A DNA stretch of 64,000 nucleotides from Edolisoma coerulescens (lineage: Eukaryota > Chordata > Aves > Passeriformes > Campephagidae), in the NCBI GenBank assembly GCA_013397115.1, contig VWZW01004757.1, forward strand, positions 379,764 to 443,763, in the 5' to 3' direction. Position 1 is the stretch's first letter; every line of letters begins with the position of its first letter. The notes beneath the pieces are model-generated. The model saw only the letters and a list, made by a program, of their open reading frames with translations, searched no databases and was not told the origin of the DNA. The position numbers were made by a program, and so were the translations under genes. Positions 14,501 to 28,300 of this stretch are shown in pieces.

Positions 14501-17500
14501 CCTCTCCTTGGGAGGGTTCTAAGGAGGCTCTGGTGCCTCTGGGCTGAGCCTGCTGGCAGGCTGGGCTGTCACCCATCCGTCTGGGAGCAGCAGCAAAAGT
14601 GACAAGTCCCACCAGGAGCCATCTGGTGCAGGCTCTGCGTGGCCAAGCAGGATCCTGGCTTGGGGCTGGAGCCCCAGCTGGAGCCAGGCTTGGATGGAAA
14701 ATCAGGATGTGGGCACTTTAGGAGGGATGAGTGGATAATATTTGGGGAGCTCAAGGCAAACAGTTGGGTTAGAGGAATTGTTTGAGTTGTTCACAGCAAA
14801 TCCTGGAGTCACCTGACCCAAACAGCATTTCCAGGCTTTTCCTGGGATCCCACTGGCTCTGGAAATCAGGAGAGCTGAGGCTACATCCACTCTCCTGACG
14901 AAGTTTTAACTGTGGTCTGGCCGAATTCCAGTTGGAGTCGTTGCCTTTGCCTGGCAGTAGGAAAGAAAAGAGCATTTTTCTGCAGATCTCCTCAGCTGTT
15001 TATTATCTGGATGGCAGCATCACATCTCTGCCCATTAATCCATCTCTCTGAGCCCCTCCAATTCCAGCCTCCTGGAGGGGGTTCAAGCTGCCACCATTTA
15101 TTATTTGAGTCAGGCTGCCAGGGAAACGTTTGCTCCTTCCCCGAAGCATCGACTCCCCGCTCTCACTGCCTCACTCAGGGCTTCAATGAGCCATTTGTGG
15201 CTCCCAAACCGATGTTAACTCTGTGAAACAGAAAATACCTCACATATTTAAACTCTGGTTTTACTCCAGCCTGGTGGGTTGGACACCAGGAGCAGTTGCT
15301 GGTTTGTGTGGGGGTTCCCAGGGTGGTTTTGTGATGCCCCAGCCAGATGTGCTGGTCCCATCACAGCTGCCCAGCTGCAGCTGAGCTCCCAAATGCTGCC
15401 TGCCCTCCTCAGAGGTGCAAATTCGGGCATCTTTGTGTGGCTGAGGGCTGGTTTTTCCCAAAATGTGTGGGAACATCATTACCTTTGGGGTGCTTTGCTC
15501 TTCTCTCAACTGGAAATTGATTTCCTGCCTTTAAAAGCTTTTTGGGGAAGAGTAGGAGGAAGTGGTCGGACTTTTCCTCACAAGGGGTTGAGCAGCAGGA
15601 GGTGTCCTCCATCCAGAAAAAACACGGGGTTGAGTCACATCCCACCCCTCTCTCCAAGCTGACCTCCCTCCCCACACTGCTCTCACCTCACGGGATCATT
15701 TTTCCCAGATAACTTGGAGCAGATGACGGACGCAACATTGAATTAATCCCTCCCTTGTTTACAACACCGACCTCCCTGCTCAGAAATTCAGGATGCTGCC
15801 CTGAATTTAGTGGAGATAAAGGACTTTTGGAAGAGGTGTGCTGGCCAAAACAGCAGCTCTTGGGATAGCTGGGAGCAGCTGTGCTGAGGTGTTTTGCACA
15901 GGAACCTCATTTGGACAGCGATAACTCCGTGCTGCTGAAAACAATAACAGCAGAAGCTGCTTTCTCAACGACTCCTCACATGGACCTGCTGTGTTTTCCC
16001 CTAATTACAGCTCAATTTGCAGTGATGAATGGTTTAATAAGCAAAAATGGGCATGGCTGTGGTTGGTTAGGGCTCTGTGTGGCTCGGGGGATGCTGGGTC
16101 TCATGGAAACACAACTTGGAGCTTCCAAAGCCTGCGAGCTGCAGGTTTTGACAGCAGAAAGGAATATGAAGTTGTTTTACCTGGCATGAGGGAAAGATGA
16201 GGTGGGAATGCACCTCCCAAATGTTTTGCTGGGGTAGTGTTGGCCTGGAGATGGTGAGCTCTGAGTTTTGGGGGGAAAAGGGCTGGTTTTAGTGGTTTTT
16301 GCTGCGAACAACAGCAGCAGGGCTGACCCTGCCTCTCTCTGGGCTTGGGGTTTTCTTTCCAAAAATATTTGGGTTTTCTTATCCCTCTCATGGCTGTGGC
16401 TGGGGAATTTCTGTTGCTGGCTGCTGGAGGGAGGCTTTACATTTTTCCTGCTGGATTTTTTGATATAAATTTCAAATTCTCCCCTCAAAGTGGGGTAGAT
16501 GGTTGGATTTTTTTTTTTTTTTAAACCTAATAGCTTTGCACTGCTACATCTGCAGAAGGCTCCTCCTGTGGAGGCTCAGCTGGTTGGTGGCAGGAAGTTT
16601 TCCTTCCAGTGGATAAGGATGGATGAATGGTTTGGCTTCCAGCTTCCTAAAGCTGGAAACAAAATGGAATAAACTGCAGAGAAGTCATGGGTGACTTCTG
16701 TTGGAAAATTCCTCTTTTTCCTGTCACTACCTGCAGAGATATTCCCGTTTTCCTGCCACACGTGGACAAAACACCCCAGCAGAGTGCAGGGGTTTGGATC
16801 CACTCCTGAACACCCCTCAAATTTATACCAAGAAAGCCATGCCTGGCTCAGAAATCCCAGCACTTGAAACCCTTATTTATTTGAAATCTGCACTTGCCAC
16901 GCAGGTAAAACCCCCCGGGAAAAGGGAATGTGCTGAAAAAAAGTGACTGGAGCCAGATGCTGGGCGTTTTCTGCAAAGGCAGTGATTGGTGATTTGCTGC
17001 TGACAGCACGAACTGGTGTTAAGTTATTAAATTGCAGATGAGCTCATCGCTTGGCCTCGGACAAGTTTCAGCCTTGAGAGGCTTTAAAATATTGCGTGTG
17101 GTGGAGAAGAGACAATGCTGGTGTGGCAGAGAGGTTGGGGGAGCAGCTGAGAAAGGCGTCTGTGCAGAAAAATGTGTGTAGCAGCAGGGAGGAGGGAACG
17201 GGCCAGGCGGAAAACGTCACGTTCTCCCAGGAGAGAGGAGGAGAAACTCTGATTTATGAGCTGGACGCTTTCATTTTAGCTGAGGACAAAATGGTGAAGA
17301 GTTTTGAGATGCTTGGAGAGAAGGGGCAAGATGCTGAGCTTGGTTTGATCCTGAGAGGTCCCAGTGAGTTGTCCCAAATCCCCAGAGTGGCCCTTTGGGA
17401 CGCCTTGGTGTTTGCTTTATGACCAAATCCAGCTTTTATCTGATGTTTGCTTAATCCTAATCTTGAGCTTTACCAAACTGGGAAGGTGACATCCACACTG

Positions 17501-18349
17501 CTGTTTGGAAGAGTAGGAGTTTCCTTCCTCCCTGCCCAATTTCTTTTTCTTACTCCTCTTCCAAAGGAGCCCAAGCTCTCTCCACGCTGAGATTAATTCA
17601 TTTTTTTTTGAAGTACAACTTGGCAGAGGCCATGAATCCGTTTGGCCACTGGATTTTTCCAACTGGGCACGTTTGTTTTCAGTGCCTGGGCTGGGGTTTG
17701 GGCCGCTTGCATTTGTTGTTCCGAGGCTTTTTTGGGGTTCTCAAGGCAGAGCAGCCTCGCACGTGTGTGGTTTTTAACTTGTGTGGTTTTTAACTGCTTC
17801 GGCTCTTTTTGGACTAAATAATCTGTTTGCAGTCAAAGAGTTGCTGTTCACTCAGGCCGTGCTGCGGGGCTGATCCTAAAAATACCACGGAAACCAGAGG
17901 GATAAACACTTGTCACCTCGTTTGTGGCCTGAGCTGTACTTGCTGTAGTGGGAGATCCCTCGGGCTGCTCTGTCTGAAGGCACAATGGATTATTTTTTAA
18001 GTGTAGAGGTTTGTTTTCAACCTGTCTGAAACCGCAGAGCATCAACACCTACAAGCAATGTGGGGGTTTTGGGGCTGGAGCATCTCTGAGCTCAGCACGA
18101 GCTTTAATTTACTGCAATTTATTTAATTTATTTACTGGCTTGTGTTTGCCACAAGGAAACGCTTTGAGCTGGGTGCCACCAGCTCCATGGGAAGTAAAAA
18201 GAGTTCAAAAAGAAATAAGAGCATAAAAATATAATTTATTTGAGGTAAAAAGAGTACACTGTACATAACCCTTCCCCTCCTCATCCCTGTGCACTGATGT
18301 ATTTCACACAACGATGAGTTCTCTGCCAAAATTCCTCCAATTATTATGT

Positions 18350-18480
18350 CTAAGAATTCCAAACCATGGAAAGCAGCCTTGGAGGGGACCTCAGGAGGCC
18401 TGGCCCATCCCTGGGGCAGGATCAGCTCCATCTGAACTGCTCCTGACACCACCTTGGTCCAGTCCCCACTGGCAGAGCTT
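18350..18480 (-). mobile_element. Possible CR1-like remnant
   Basis: The words AAACCATGGAAAGCAGCCTT and GGAGGGGACCTCAGGAGGCC recall the inverted CR1 motif (name-site, 'ggaggggacctcaggagg'). The rest does not align by eye, so this is tentative. Confidence 0.4.
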
Positions 18481-18963
18481 CCACCCCTTCCCAGTCAGTC
18501 TCATCCAGAGTTTTGCTTTTCCCCCACTCCAATCCATCCTCCTGTTCCCACTGCTGCAGTTTTAGGCTCGTTCTTCCCTCCCTGTGCACAGCAGCCCCAG
18601 AGCACATCCATGCTGCGTTTATCCTCCAGTTGTAGTTTTGTGTGGTGTTCCCTGGGGTCATCTTGGATTTCACCTCGTTGCAAGGGTGTCACGAGTTCAG
18701 TGGGTTTATGAGGGTGATCCTGCAGCCCTGAAGCTGCTTTGCAGAGCTTTAAGGAGTGCAGCTTCCCTCAAGGTGACCCAAGGTGTCCCTTCCTTCTCTC
18801 TGTCACCGAAACTGAGGGAAAAACACAAACTCTCCAACAACATTTTAGTGGGAGCTGGTGGGGATCATCTTCCCCTTGGCTCCTCCACCAGCGAGGGCTG
18901 ATTTTAAGATCCGCTGGCTTTTCCATCCCATCTAACCTTGCTCCTTCTCCCTGTTTCCTGCAG

Positions 18964-19092
18964 GATTTAGGGATGGAGTCGACCTCTCTGGATGATGTCC
19001 TCTATCGATACGCCAGCTTCCGAAACCTGGTGGATCCCATCACTCACGACCTGATCATCAGCCTGGCAAGATACATCCACTGCCCCAAACCA
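18964..19092 (+). CDS. LRRC75A: LRRC75A coding exon 2
   Basis: This is an internal exon of leucine-rich repeat containing protein 75A, a conserved vertebrate protein whose molecular role is poorly defined. The 129 bp read as 43 codons with phase 0 at both ends. They start DLGMESTSLDDVLYRYASF, continue through NLVDPITHDLIISLARYI and end HCPKP, which matches my memory of the human protein almost residue for residue. A pyrimidine-rich acceptor (tttcctgcag) precedes the exon, and the donor is GTAGGT directly after the Pro codon. The open frame runs past both splice sites, so the boundaries rest on the splice signals and on the protein match. There is an internal Met at the fourth codon, but the family's N-terminus comes from an upstream exon. 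I saw no GC-rich first coding exon in positions 1-18963, so it probably lies left of the window. Confidence 0.93.
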
Positions 19093-22000
19093 GTAGGTGC
19101 CACGGTCTCCTCACGCTCTGGGGCTGTGCTGGCTTGGGAAAACTGGGAATGTGGAGCTTCTCCTTGAAAATCCTCCCAGTTTTGGGTGGGTTTGGACCAA
19201 GAGGATCAGGTTTTGCAGCTGAACAAGGGATATTTGCTAATATTGGTACTCCTTTTGGCGTGTGTGTGGCGTTTTTAAGCTCTTCCTAGCAAGGGATCAT
19301 CCACAGGTGGATGTTCCTGGAGCAATGTGACCTGCAGGCATCACTCTCCTGTATTTGCTGCTCCTAACAGGTCTTTAATTTCCTGTGAGAGTGTCTGAAG
19401 GGACGGAGTCATTCACTGCTGCTTCTCGTGGATGTTTTACTCAGTTATAGCCTCCACTCGTGTTTAAAAAGGAGGGAAATTGCTTTTTTTTTGGAAGCAC
19501 TTACAGATTTCCTTCATGTTGGGAGGCGAAGCCCCAGACCTGTTTCACTTTGACAAAGGCCTGGCACGATGTGTGGGGGCAGGAGAACACTCAGGGCCAG
19601 GAGTGCTGCAGAAATGTTGCCTTTTGCTCTGCATCCTGTGGCACAAATATACATAAATATATGGGCTGAGGCAGCTGGGAGCTTGTCCTTATCCATCCAG
19701 AGGTGGATGGGGCTGACCTAGACCCTGGCCCCTGTTAACCTTCTCTTTTAAATACGTCCTTGCTCAAGGTTATGGGGTCTTGCTTCCCTCCTCCCTCCTG
19801 GAGAGGCTTTCCCGACTCTCTCTACATTGCTTTTTTCACTCAGCTTCTATTTATACCGCCCTCAGCTTAAAGGTGACCCCTTGCTCTCTCCTCTGAGCTA
19901 AAATAAAAGTTGAATCATTTTTCCAAGCCCTGGGTAAACACGGCCTGAGCTGTATGGCCAGGAAAGAGCTGGCCTGGGGTCTCCAGCGTGGCTGTGGCAT
20001 TCAGGGGATGCTTCTTCCAGCCAGCAAATCCAAACCAGCAGCAGGGCAAGAACTGTAACTTGTGCTGGAGGAGCCTGAAGTGCTGTGAAGGAGGAATTTG
20101 GGAGGTGGAAATCGTTCGGGGTGAGTTTTGTGCGGTGGTGCGCGGCTGGATTGCGTCTCCCAAGCCCTGCTGAGATCCCAGCCTGGCCCGAGGGTTGGGG
20201 TGCAGAAGGAGCCAAGGAAAAGCTCTTTTCCAGATCCTTTGGAAGTCAGGGCTTGGATTTGGTCCCATCCCTGCTTACAGATGTGTGTGATGCAGTTCAA
20301 GCAAACCCAGGTCCCTGAGTGCAGCTCTTTAGGGTTCCTGCGGCCTCGGGAGGGGCAGATTTGCCGTTCAGGGAACTCAGATTGTGCAGGAAGTTTTCCA
20401 GCAAGGAAGGGGAGTGATAAAAGACATCTGAACAGGTGTTGTCTCTTCCATGGCCAGTCTTTTATCCTCCTGCCTCTCTCCAGGCAGTGCCAGCCTCATG
20501 GAAAAGGTTCCTCGGAGAGCAACTCAGCTCCGAAGCCACTTCCCAAAACCCAGTGCCAGGGTGAGGAATCAGTGGGTGCTGCTGGTGCCCTCAGGGTGAT
20601 GTCTGCCTGTCCCCATGGCCAGGAAAAGGGGACAAAACACCCCAGCAAAGCCACATGGCGTGGGATGGAGCAGCCAGCACGCCCCAAATCTCCTGCAGCT
20701 GCTCCGGTTTCCAGTGGGAAGGAGCTGCAAACACAAACTTTGCCGAAGGAACGAAGGGCCCCCGAGAAAAATTCCCAGCTCTCTGTGCCAGCAGGGATAT
20801 CTGGCCCTGAACTGCTGGAAAATTAAAGCAATTCCTTTCTTTTTCCACAGAGCGAAGCCACGTGTGTGGATGACTGATGGCCGTGATAGGGAGTGAGTCA
20901 GGCTTCCCTCCAGCGTGAGGAGTTGCTGGATTTGGGATGAGCACTGAGGGAAAGGGGAAAGTGGAGCCTTGGGCAAGGCTGCTTTGGGGTCTGTGCTGTT
21001 TCACTGCACCCCCTGAGGTGGACCTGGAAGCTCCTCCAAGCCCTGAAGGCTGCCCAGGGTGGGATTTTGGCTGCTTCCTGCCAAGGAAGGCTTTCCTGCC
21101 TGGGAAAGGCTGGCACAGCAGCTTAGCAAAGCCCCATCCCAAAGTCCAGCTTGGCCTGGCCATTCTCCTGCTGGTGCCTGCAGCTCTTGGGCAGCAGCTC
21201 CTCCCAGGCCTGAGGTGGAAGATGGGATCCTGTTCGAGCACAGGGGGGTGGATTTGGGCAAAGATCTCAATTAAGAAGCTGTGTGCAACAGGGAACATCA
21301 TCCTCACCTTCCCCACTGAAATTCAAGATAAATGGAGACTGGGAGAGTTTTTAAAGCTCTTCCAAGCAGCTGGAGAGTGGAAGCAGAGTGGATTTTGCCC
21401 TGGGTGGATGGAAGATCTGTTTTCCTGTGTCATTCGAGCAGTTTTTGTGTGGCCACATCCCCTGGCCCCGATGTCTTTTCCTGCCTGAGCTCTGAACTGA
21501 TCGGGTTTGCAGGATGGCTTTGATTCCATGAATTGTCACCCGTGAAAACAAGAAAGCATGGACAGGAAAAGTGGTTATTGGGACCTGGATGGAATAATCC
21601 ATTTCTAACCCTCCTTCAGCCCTGTGAGACAAGGACTTAACTTACAAATGATATTGAGGTTTTTATGCCCTGCATTTTGAAAATGTGTTCTTTCTGCTGG
21701 AGCTCAAATGAGCATTTTTCTTCTTATTTACTGTCCCTCTCTGCTGTGCCACGGGGCTAAAACTCTATTAATAACCTCAGTTTGTGCAGGATATGAAGAT
21801 AATCAGGGCACCACAACCACCAGCACAGGGCCTTTATCCCAACTAAATATCCCCATAATCCAGCTCCATCTTATTCGAGCTGGAATTCAAATGGTCATTC
21901 CAAGTCCCTGACATCAAATTTGGTTTTTTCATTAATATGAGCTGAAATTATGGATATGAAGTGGTGGCCCTTGGAGGGACACTCCAGCACGGGGTGATCT

Positions 22001-22724
22001 TGTCAACCCCAGTGAGATTTTCACCTTTCCCTTTTCCTCTGAGGTGTGCAAGGAGAATCCCCCCCAGCTCTCAGACTCCAAGGTGCTCTGAGAACATCGA
22101 GTATTATTTGCTTTCTGCTTCAAGAAACACCATAAAAGGAGCTGAAGTACGACCAAAACCCCTCTAAACCCCCAAATATATGATATAAAAGCAAAGGGGA
22201 TGATGCGGATTCAACTTAATTCTGTCTTAATGGCTCTTTCTGGATCTTTTTGCTGGTGTTGCTCCAAGTGTGAAGATCCCTCTTCGTGGGTATTTAGGAC
22301 AGCTGCAATTTGTGATGTCCTGGAGTAGGAAAAAGTTTGGAAAGCTCAGACCCCGCTGAGGGCAGTGAGTTCCTTGCTGGCTTGATGTCCTCTCTGCTGT
22401 GCAAAAAGAGAGATGTTCCTTCCCTGAAGCTTTTGTGTGAGAGCTGAAGCTGAGCTGAGTGCCTGGGAAATGGGGGGAAATTGCACTTTGCAGGGGTTTT
22501 AAGCATTACAGCTAAAAGGGAATAATGGCAAGGTCTGGATGGGCTGTGATGGTGCCACGACTGGGAATTTACTGGTTTTTTTGTGTGAAATGGGACCTGA
22601 GTCCTGCCTGATCCAACCTTGTGGGATGCAAGGAAGCCCCTGGATCCTTGTCCCTCCCAGCCTGAGGAATGCGCTCCCAGCATCCCCATTTCCACATGAA
22701 ATTGTTAATGTGACCAGTTGTCAC

Positions 22725-22800
22725 ACTCTGATCATAAAATCCTTTAGGTTGGAAAAGATTTAAGCTCATCAAATCCAACCCTTAACCAGCCCAGCGTGGC
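22725..22800 (-). mobile_element. CR1-like LINE 3' fragment
   Basis: Plus-strand text ATCATAAAATCCTTTAGGTT, GGAAAAGATTTAAGCTCATC and AAATCCAACCCTTAACC is the reverse complement of a common avian CR1 subfamily 3' end. Short and diverged. Confidence 0.75.
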
Positions 22801-25290
22801 CAAGGTGACTTTTATCAAACTTCTCATCTTTTGGGGTTGCTTAAGCCCAAAATCTCAACGCCAGCTGGCAGAATTGCCCGGCCCTCTTTTTTTCCCAGCT
22901 CCCATAATACCAGGATGACCTTTCCCGACCATCTGCAAAGCCCTGGAAATGCCGCAGGGTGGATTTTTATCAGGCTCGGAGATGGATTTTTGCAGTGCCT
23001 CCCAAATGTCAGGTGTGAGGGATGTGCTCAGCTTCCCCTCTTCCTTCCCCCAGAGCATCTTGGTGACACCAGCTGTGGGTGATGGGCATCATCACTGAGG
23101 TTGGATGATTCAATGCTTAAAAAGAGGATTAAAAAAATGTGGAAAAGATATTTCAGTCACCTGTGGGCGAGGCTGGAGTTCCCCAGTTTAACTTTGAGTC
23201 TTTCCTCAGGACCTTTTCACCTTTCCAGCTCCAAGTGTCCCCAAGGGAAGTGACAAATGGAGAACCAACCACCTCATTAAACAGAACCAACACATTTTAT
23301 TGATGTTTTCTGCTGGTAATTGGCGTTTGAGTCCGGCTCATTTAGGTTTTAATCAGAAAATCATTTCCCTCGGAGGATGGGAGGGGATTGATTCCCTGCC
23401 CCTGGTGGGAGGGTGATTTATTTACATGGTGGGGACCTGTCCTGGGGGATGGCTGGAGGGGAGAGCTGGCACTTGGAGGAGGGTTTTGAGATCTATTTCT
23501 AGCCCAGCTGCCAGCTGTGGGAAGACTGAACAGGAAAATGTTCTGCTGGCAGCGTGGATGTGCAGAAATGAGTGGTTCAATAAGGAAACTTTGAGGGGTT
23601 TCATGGTTTCCTCTCTGTTGCTAAACCTCTGCTGAGGGGTGAGGAATTGATTGTGGCCACATCTGAACTGCTTCAGGCCAAAAAGGCTCCTCACTGTCTG
23701 CCCAGGGGAGGTGAGAGAAGTTTTAATAAATACTATCCCCCAATCAGAGCAGTTTTGGGGCTACAATCAACCCGTCTTTCAACCCTGCCCGCTGAAGGCT
23801 GGCAGTGCCCAGGGTATATTTTGATTTTGCTGCTCTGCTGCAGCATCTGGGGAAGGGATGGAGCTGGTGCCATGTCCAGAGGCTCTGCCCTGAATCCTGC
23901 CTTTGCCCCGTGCCGTGGGCTTGAAGAAAAATCCAAACCCCCCAAATTCCAGCTTCTTTGCTGGGTCAGCCTTTGCAGGGAGGTTCCTGGTGCTGCAGGA
24001 TGAGCTGGAAGCACCGAGGACAAGCCACTGGGACTTCCAGCAGCCCTTTCCTGGCTGCTCCTTCCAGCCCTGAGCGAGGAATGAAGAGCACTGTCAGCAC
24101 TTCACCGCCGGGAGAAGCAAAGCCTGGATTTGGGAAGGGCTGTGCACAACACTGCACTCCAAACACCTCCGGGGCTTGGAAGCACTCCGATTTCTAGGGC
24201 TAATCCTGGAATTTGAAGAGTTCCTGGCATTTAAGCCTGTCTGCAGCATCACAGCTGCCTTGCCAGGTTATTCCTTGGAGCAAGGAGAAGTTTGTCCCTT
24301 TGCTGCTAGGCTCCAAGCTCTCCTCCCAGCAGAGTCACCTCGCTGGGACAGCTCTGCACCCCTTGGTTTGGCTGTGCCACAGGTCAGAGGTGCTTTCACC
24401 CAGATTTGGGGTGCCTCAGGACCCTGTGGGGTGCTGATGAAGCCAGAGGATCCCCTCTGGTTCACACCACCACAGGCAGAATGTGCCCTCCTTTCCCTGG
24501 GGATCACCAGGGGAGTGCGGCTTCCAGAGGAAGGAAGGATTAGGGGGAAAAAAAGACATAAATAAAAGCAAAGAGCTGAGGTTTTGTAAACAAGGAAGGT
24601 GCCAGGAGGTTTTCCAGTGATTGCTCTTCCTCGATGGCAGGGACTGTGATTCCTGGCCAAAGCCCAGCAAGTGATTATCTCGAGTTTGGGGTATGTGGGG
24701 ATTTGGGTAAGAGCTTTATCCCACCCTTCCCATCTTCAAAGAGTTTTGCAGTCCTTGGGTAATTTGCTAAATCCTCCTGATTTCTCTGTCACTTTCCTTT
24801 TTCTCCTTGCCATCCATCCTTCCAGGAAATCCCCAGCACAGCTCCTGCATCCGTAGTTTCCCATCTTCTTGGAGCACTTGGAAGTGCCCCCGCTCCCTCC
24901 AGCCTCGCTGCATCCCGGAGCTGTTGCTGGGAGAGCTTGGATACACTCGACTGCTGCTTCCTCGCCTCTTTTTCCCTTAAAAAAAGTAGGAAAACCCCCA
25001 GTTCTGCTGTGCCTGCCAGGGCCCCACGGCGGTTAATGAGCTGGAGATGAGCTTTGTGCCCTTTCCCTGGGATTCACATTTGCAGGGAACAACAGGGACT
25101 GGATGGGAGGGGGTCCTGCCGCCCCTCCCCAGGCTCCCAGGGCTGAGAACCCCCAGGGAATGACCAAAATATCCCAGGGATGCTCCAGCAGCGATGAGGG
25201 GCTGGGCTGGGCTGTGCTTCCCGTGGGATCCCATGTGCTGCAGCTGATCCAGGCTGGGAAAGTCTCTCCATGATGTCCTGAAAACGTGGG

Positions 25291-25332
25291 ACATAAATAA
25301 CCCAACAATCCACATAAATAACCCCACAATCC
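25291..25332. repeat. 21-bp direct duplication
   Basis: ACATAAATAACCCAACAATC plus one base is repeated at once with a single substitution. Confidence 0.9.
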
Positions 25333-28300
25333 ATGTCTGGTTCCACCCTGGGAGCAGAGGGGGGCAGAGGAGGGTGAGTAGGGCCTGCATTCAGCAGCAG
25401 AGGCAGGTGCTGGGCTGAGATCTGCGATTCCAAGGGGGATTTTCCCTGAGAAATGCCAATTTTCCTCTGAAATTCATCCTCCCTGTGCTGGGTGGAGGAG
25501 GGCAGTGCCATCCATCGAGTGCCATCATCCTCTGAGCGCTCTGACTGCAGCAGCAGCACCTCGGGGGGATTCTCTCTCGGCTCTAACGATTAACCCGTTG
25601 TTTGCTGGGATATTTCCAGAGGGATGAGTAAATCCAGAGGGATGAGGGATTTTGAGCTGCTCCCTCTGTTTTCTGGCAGCTCCATCAGCAGGATACAGAT
25701 GGATTTGGCATTCAAATGCTGCTCCAGTGACCTTTCCAGTGGCATCTCAGTGGCCTTCCCAGAACGGCTTTGTTTGTAGCACTCCACAGGCTCCAATTTC
25801 TCAGGAGTGGGGATGCTCCAAGGCCTCCTCCCCACACCTCACTCAGGTTTTTAAGACCTCCCAGTGCCAGAAAATGCAGCACACACCTCCCTGCCATTCC
25901 CCACGATGCTCCCATTCCTCCTTTTCCATGGAAGCTGAGCTGGGTACCCTCCAGCAGCTCTCAGAGAAGATTTTTTATATTCTTTTTTTTTTTTTTGCCA
26001 TTTCCCTTTATCTTCCACGTCCCCCTCAGGGCCGTCCATCACCCTCGGATTTTATTGCCTCCTCTAATTGCTTCTCTGAAGTCCAAGTGCAATATTACTC
26101 CGGGATCCTTCGGAATAACTTCCTGAGCTGCTGCAATCCCGTTCATCTCCTGCTTCTGCCTCTCCTGATAAGCCCTATTGTACACTGCTTTTCATTTCGG
26201 TGTGTCAACAGCGAGCCCGAGGCTCTGCACTTTGGCCTTTCAGCAAAGCAGACTGGGGAGTGCTGCCTGCAGCAGGAAAAATGGGCAAAAATTGGGTTTA
26301 TTCCTTTCCTTTGTTCCTAAAGATTGTGCCTTTCAGTGTTCTGCCACTGCTGCAGCTCCATCGGCTCCTAATTTGGGTTAATTCAGGGTTTAATTGTCCT
26401 TGGTGCTCTGTGGTTGTCCTCAGGGAGTGCTCAGTGCCCATGGGTTTGTGGGGTCAGAGCTGGACTGCGTCTGGCTGGGATTTTTAAGAGTTGAAGAGCA
26501 ACAAATCCTTTCCTGAGGGCAAAAGGATGACCCTGGCTGGTGCTCAGTTCATCTTGGGGATGTCACCACCCACTCCCATCCCCGCAGCCAGGGTGAGCTG
26601 TGACAATCCCACTCATTTGGGGTTTCCAGCTTTGGTAGGTTTGCCTGGAATCAGAGGATTTGGGGGGTTTTTTGAACCATGAAGCTAAAACGTGCTCCGT
26701 GTTGGGTTAATTTGATGAAAACCAAGGAGTTTATGGGACCTTCTGGAGATGGGCCAGGCAGGTCCCCTCAACTGGTTGTCCCTGCAGGCTCTTCCTGCCC
26801 ACAAGTGGAGCCCACTCCAATTTTGCACCAGTTGTTGCCTTTCCCCCTCATTGAGTTTGATGCTGCTGTCAAGCACGACTCCACAAAATGTTCATTTTGC
26901 CCTGGCACGGAACCCCTGCCATCTGCTCCAGGCCACCTTCGGCTGCCAGCGTGGCAGGCTGCTCCAGAAAGGTGGTGAAGGGCCACAAGTGCTGCTTCAG
27001 GTCTGGATTCTCACCCTGGTTCGCAGCTAATTAGAGCAGCCTTTAATTACTCTTGATGCGAAAGCATTTTCAGTTTGGGGGCCACTGAGCTGATGTCAGG
27101 GAATGTGGGCACAGGGTTTGGAATATGGAATTCCCCTGGATGGGTTTGGGGTTTGGGGTTTGCCAGCTGATGGGGGTGAGTTTTCTGATCAGCATCTCCC
27201 AGAGGCTCCTTCCTGTGCTAAAGGGATGCTGCTGGATGGGAAATTTTGTGGGGTTTCTAATAAGCTTTTAGCAAAGTATCATTTTTGCTTGATAGAAGAT
27301 TGGTTTAAAAAGCCTTTAAAAAAAGCCTTTTTTTGGTTAAAAAAGCCTTAGAAAAAGCCTTTTTCTTCGGCTTTTATTTATGCTCCTTCAGACTTCCACC
27401 TCTTTTACCTCTTTTTCATCTTTTACCTTCTTTAAGAAGGAATTTTTGGTGGTAAAACCTCCATCCAAGCAAACCAGAAGGAAAGGAGTGAGGTTTCCAC
27501 TCTGAACAGCATTCCCTATCCAAACATCTGGAGCTGTTTTCTGGCCTTGCATTGTTTCTGTGCAGTTTTTCAGTCTTTCATTTCTGTTCCTGTGCATCTC
27601 TTAACATTCTCTGAGCAGGATTTCCCACAAACCACCAGGATTTCCTAATATTTGGGGTAGTTTGACAGGAAAACCCTCCAGCATTAGGTGATGGAGGAGC
27701 TGACTTGATGCTGACTGTGTGGAAGCCCTGTGGATCCACAGAGATCATTGCAAAATATGACAAAAAAAAACCCCCTCATTCTTATTAAAATTAAATTGGT
27801 TCAGTTCCTCCTCTAATTTGAATTAAACCAGGCAGGATTGATTTTTAAAAGGATTTTTGCTCTGTGCTACGGGGTGGGCAAATGGATCAGCCTAAAGCCA
27901 CGCTGGCACTTGATTTGGGATTTATTTTTTGGGATCTGTCCACTCTTTGGGATCTATCATTCCACTCTGCTTCCCTTTGGGGCATCACCCACCTCCTCCC
28001 TCATCCTCCACACGCCGGATCCTCTTCCCAGAGGAGCCTCAAATGAGGGAAGGGGAATTGCAACACCCTCGTGGGGATATTTTAAGGACACTTCCCCGGA
28101 GAGCTCTTCCAGGGGGATTTTTCATGCCTTGCCCAAGGAACTCAGCCATGCCAGGAGGAGGGATTTGGGATTTGGGATTAGGGGTGCGCACCTGGATGGG
28201 GTTGCAGGTAGGAACAGTCACCAATCCCTGAGTTCACCTCCTGGCTGTTGGGATGTTTTGGCCTTTGGGGGATGGTGGATTGAAATCTTTTCCCTACCTC

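Larger units (their letters stand above)
1..18963 (+). other. LRRC75A: LRRC75A intron 1 (partial) or upstream sequence
   Basis: No coding exon could be supported here on either strand; the open frames lack family resemblance and sit among stop-poor, GC-rich avian DNA. Since exon 2 begins mid-protein, this stretch is most simply the 3' part of intron 1. It contains one clear CR1 tail (about 6495-6708), one small CR1-like fragment (about 5195-5240), a second CR1-like fragment of opposite orientation near 18350, a 32-bp direct duplication (7438-7501), and a C homopolymer with an undetermined base at 11526. Confidence 0.6.
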
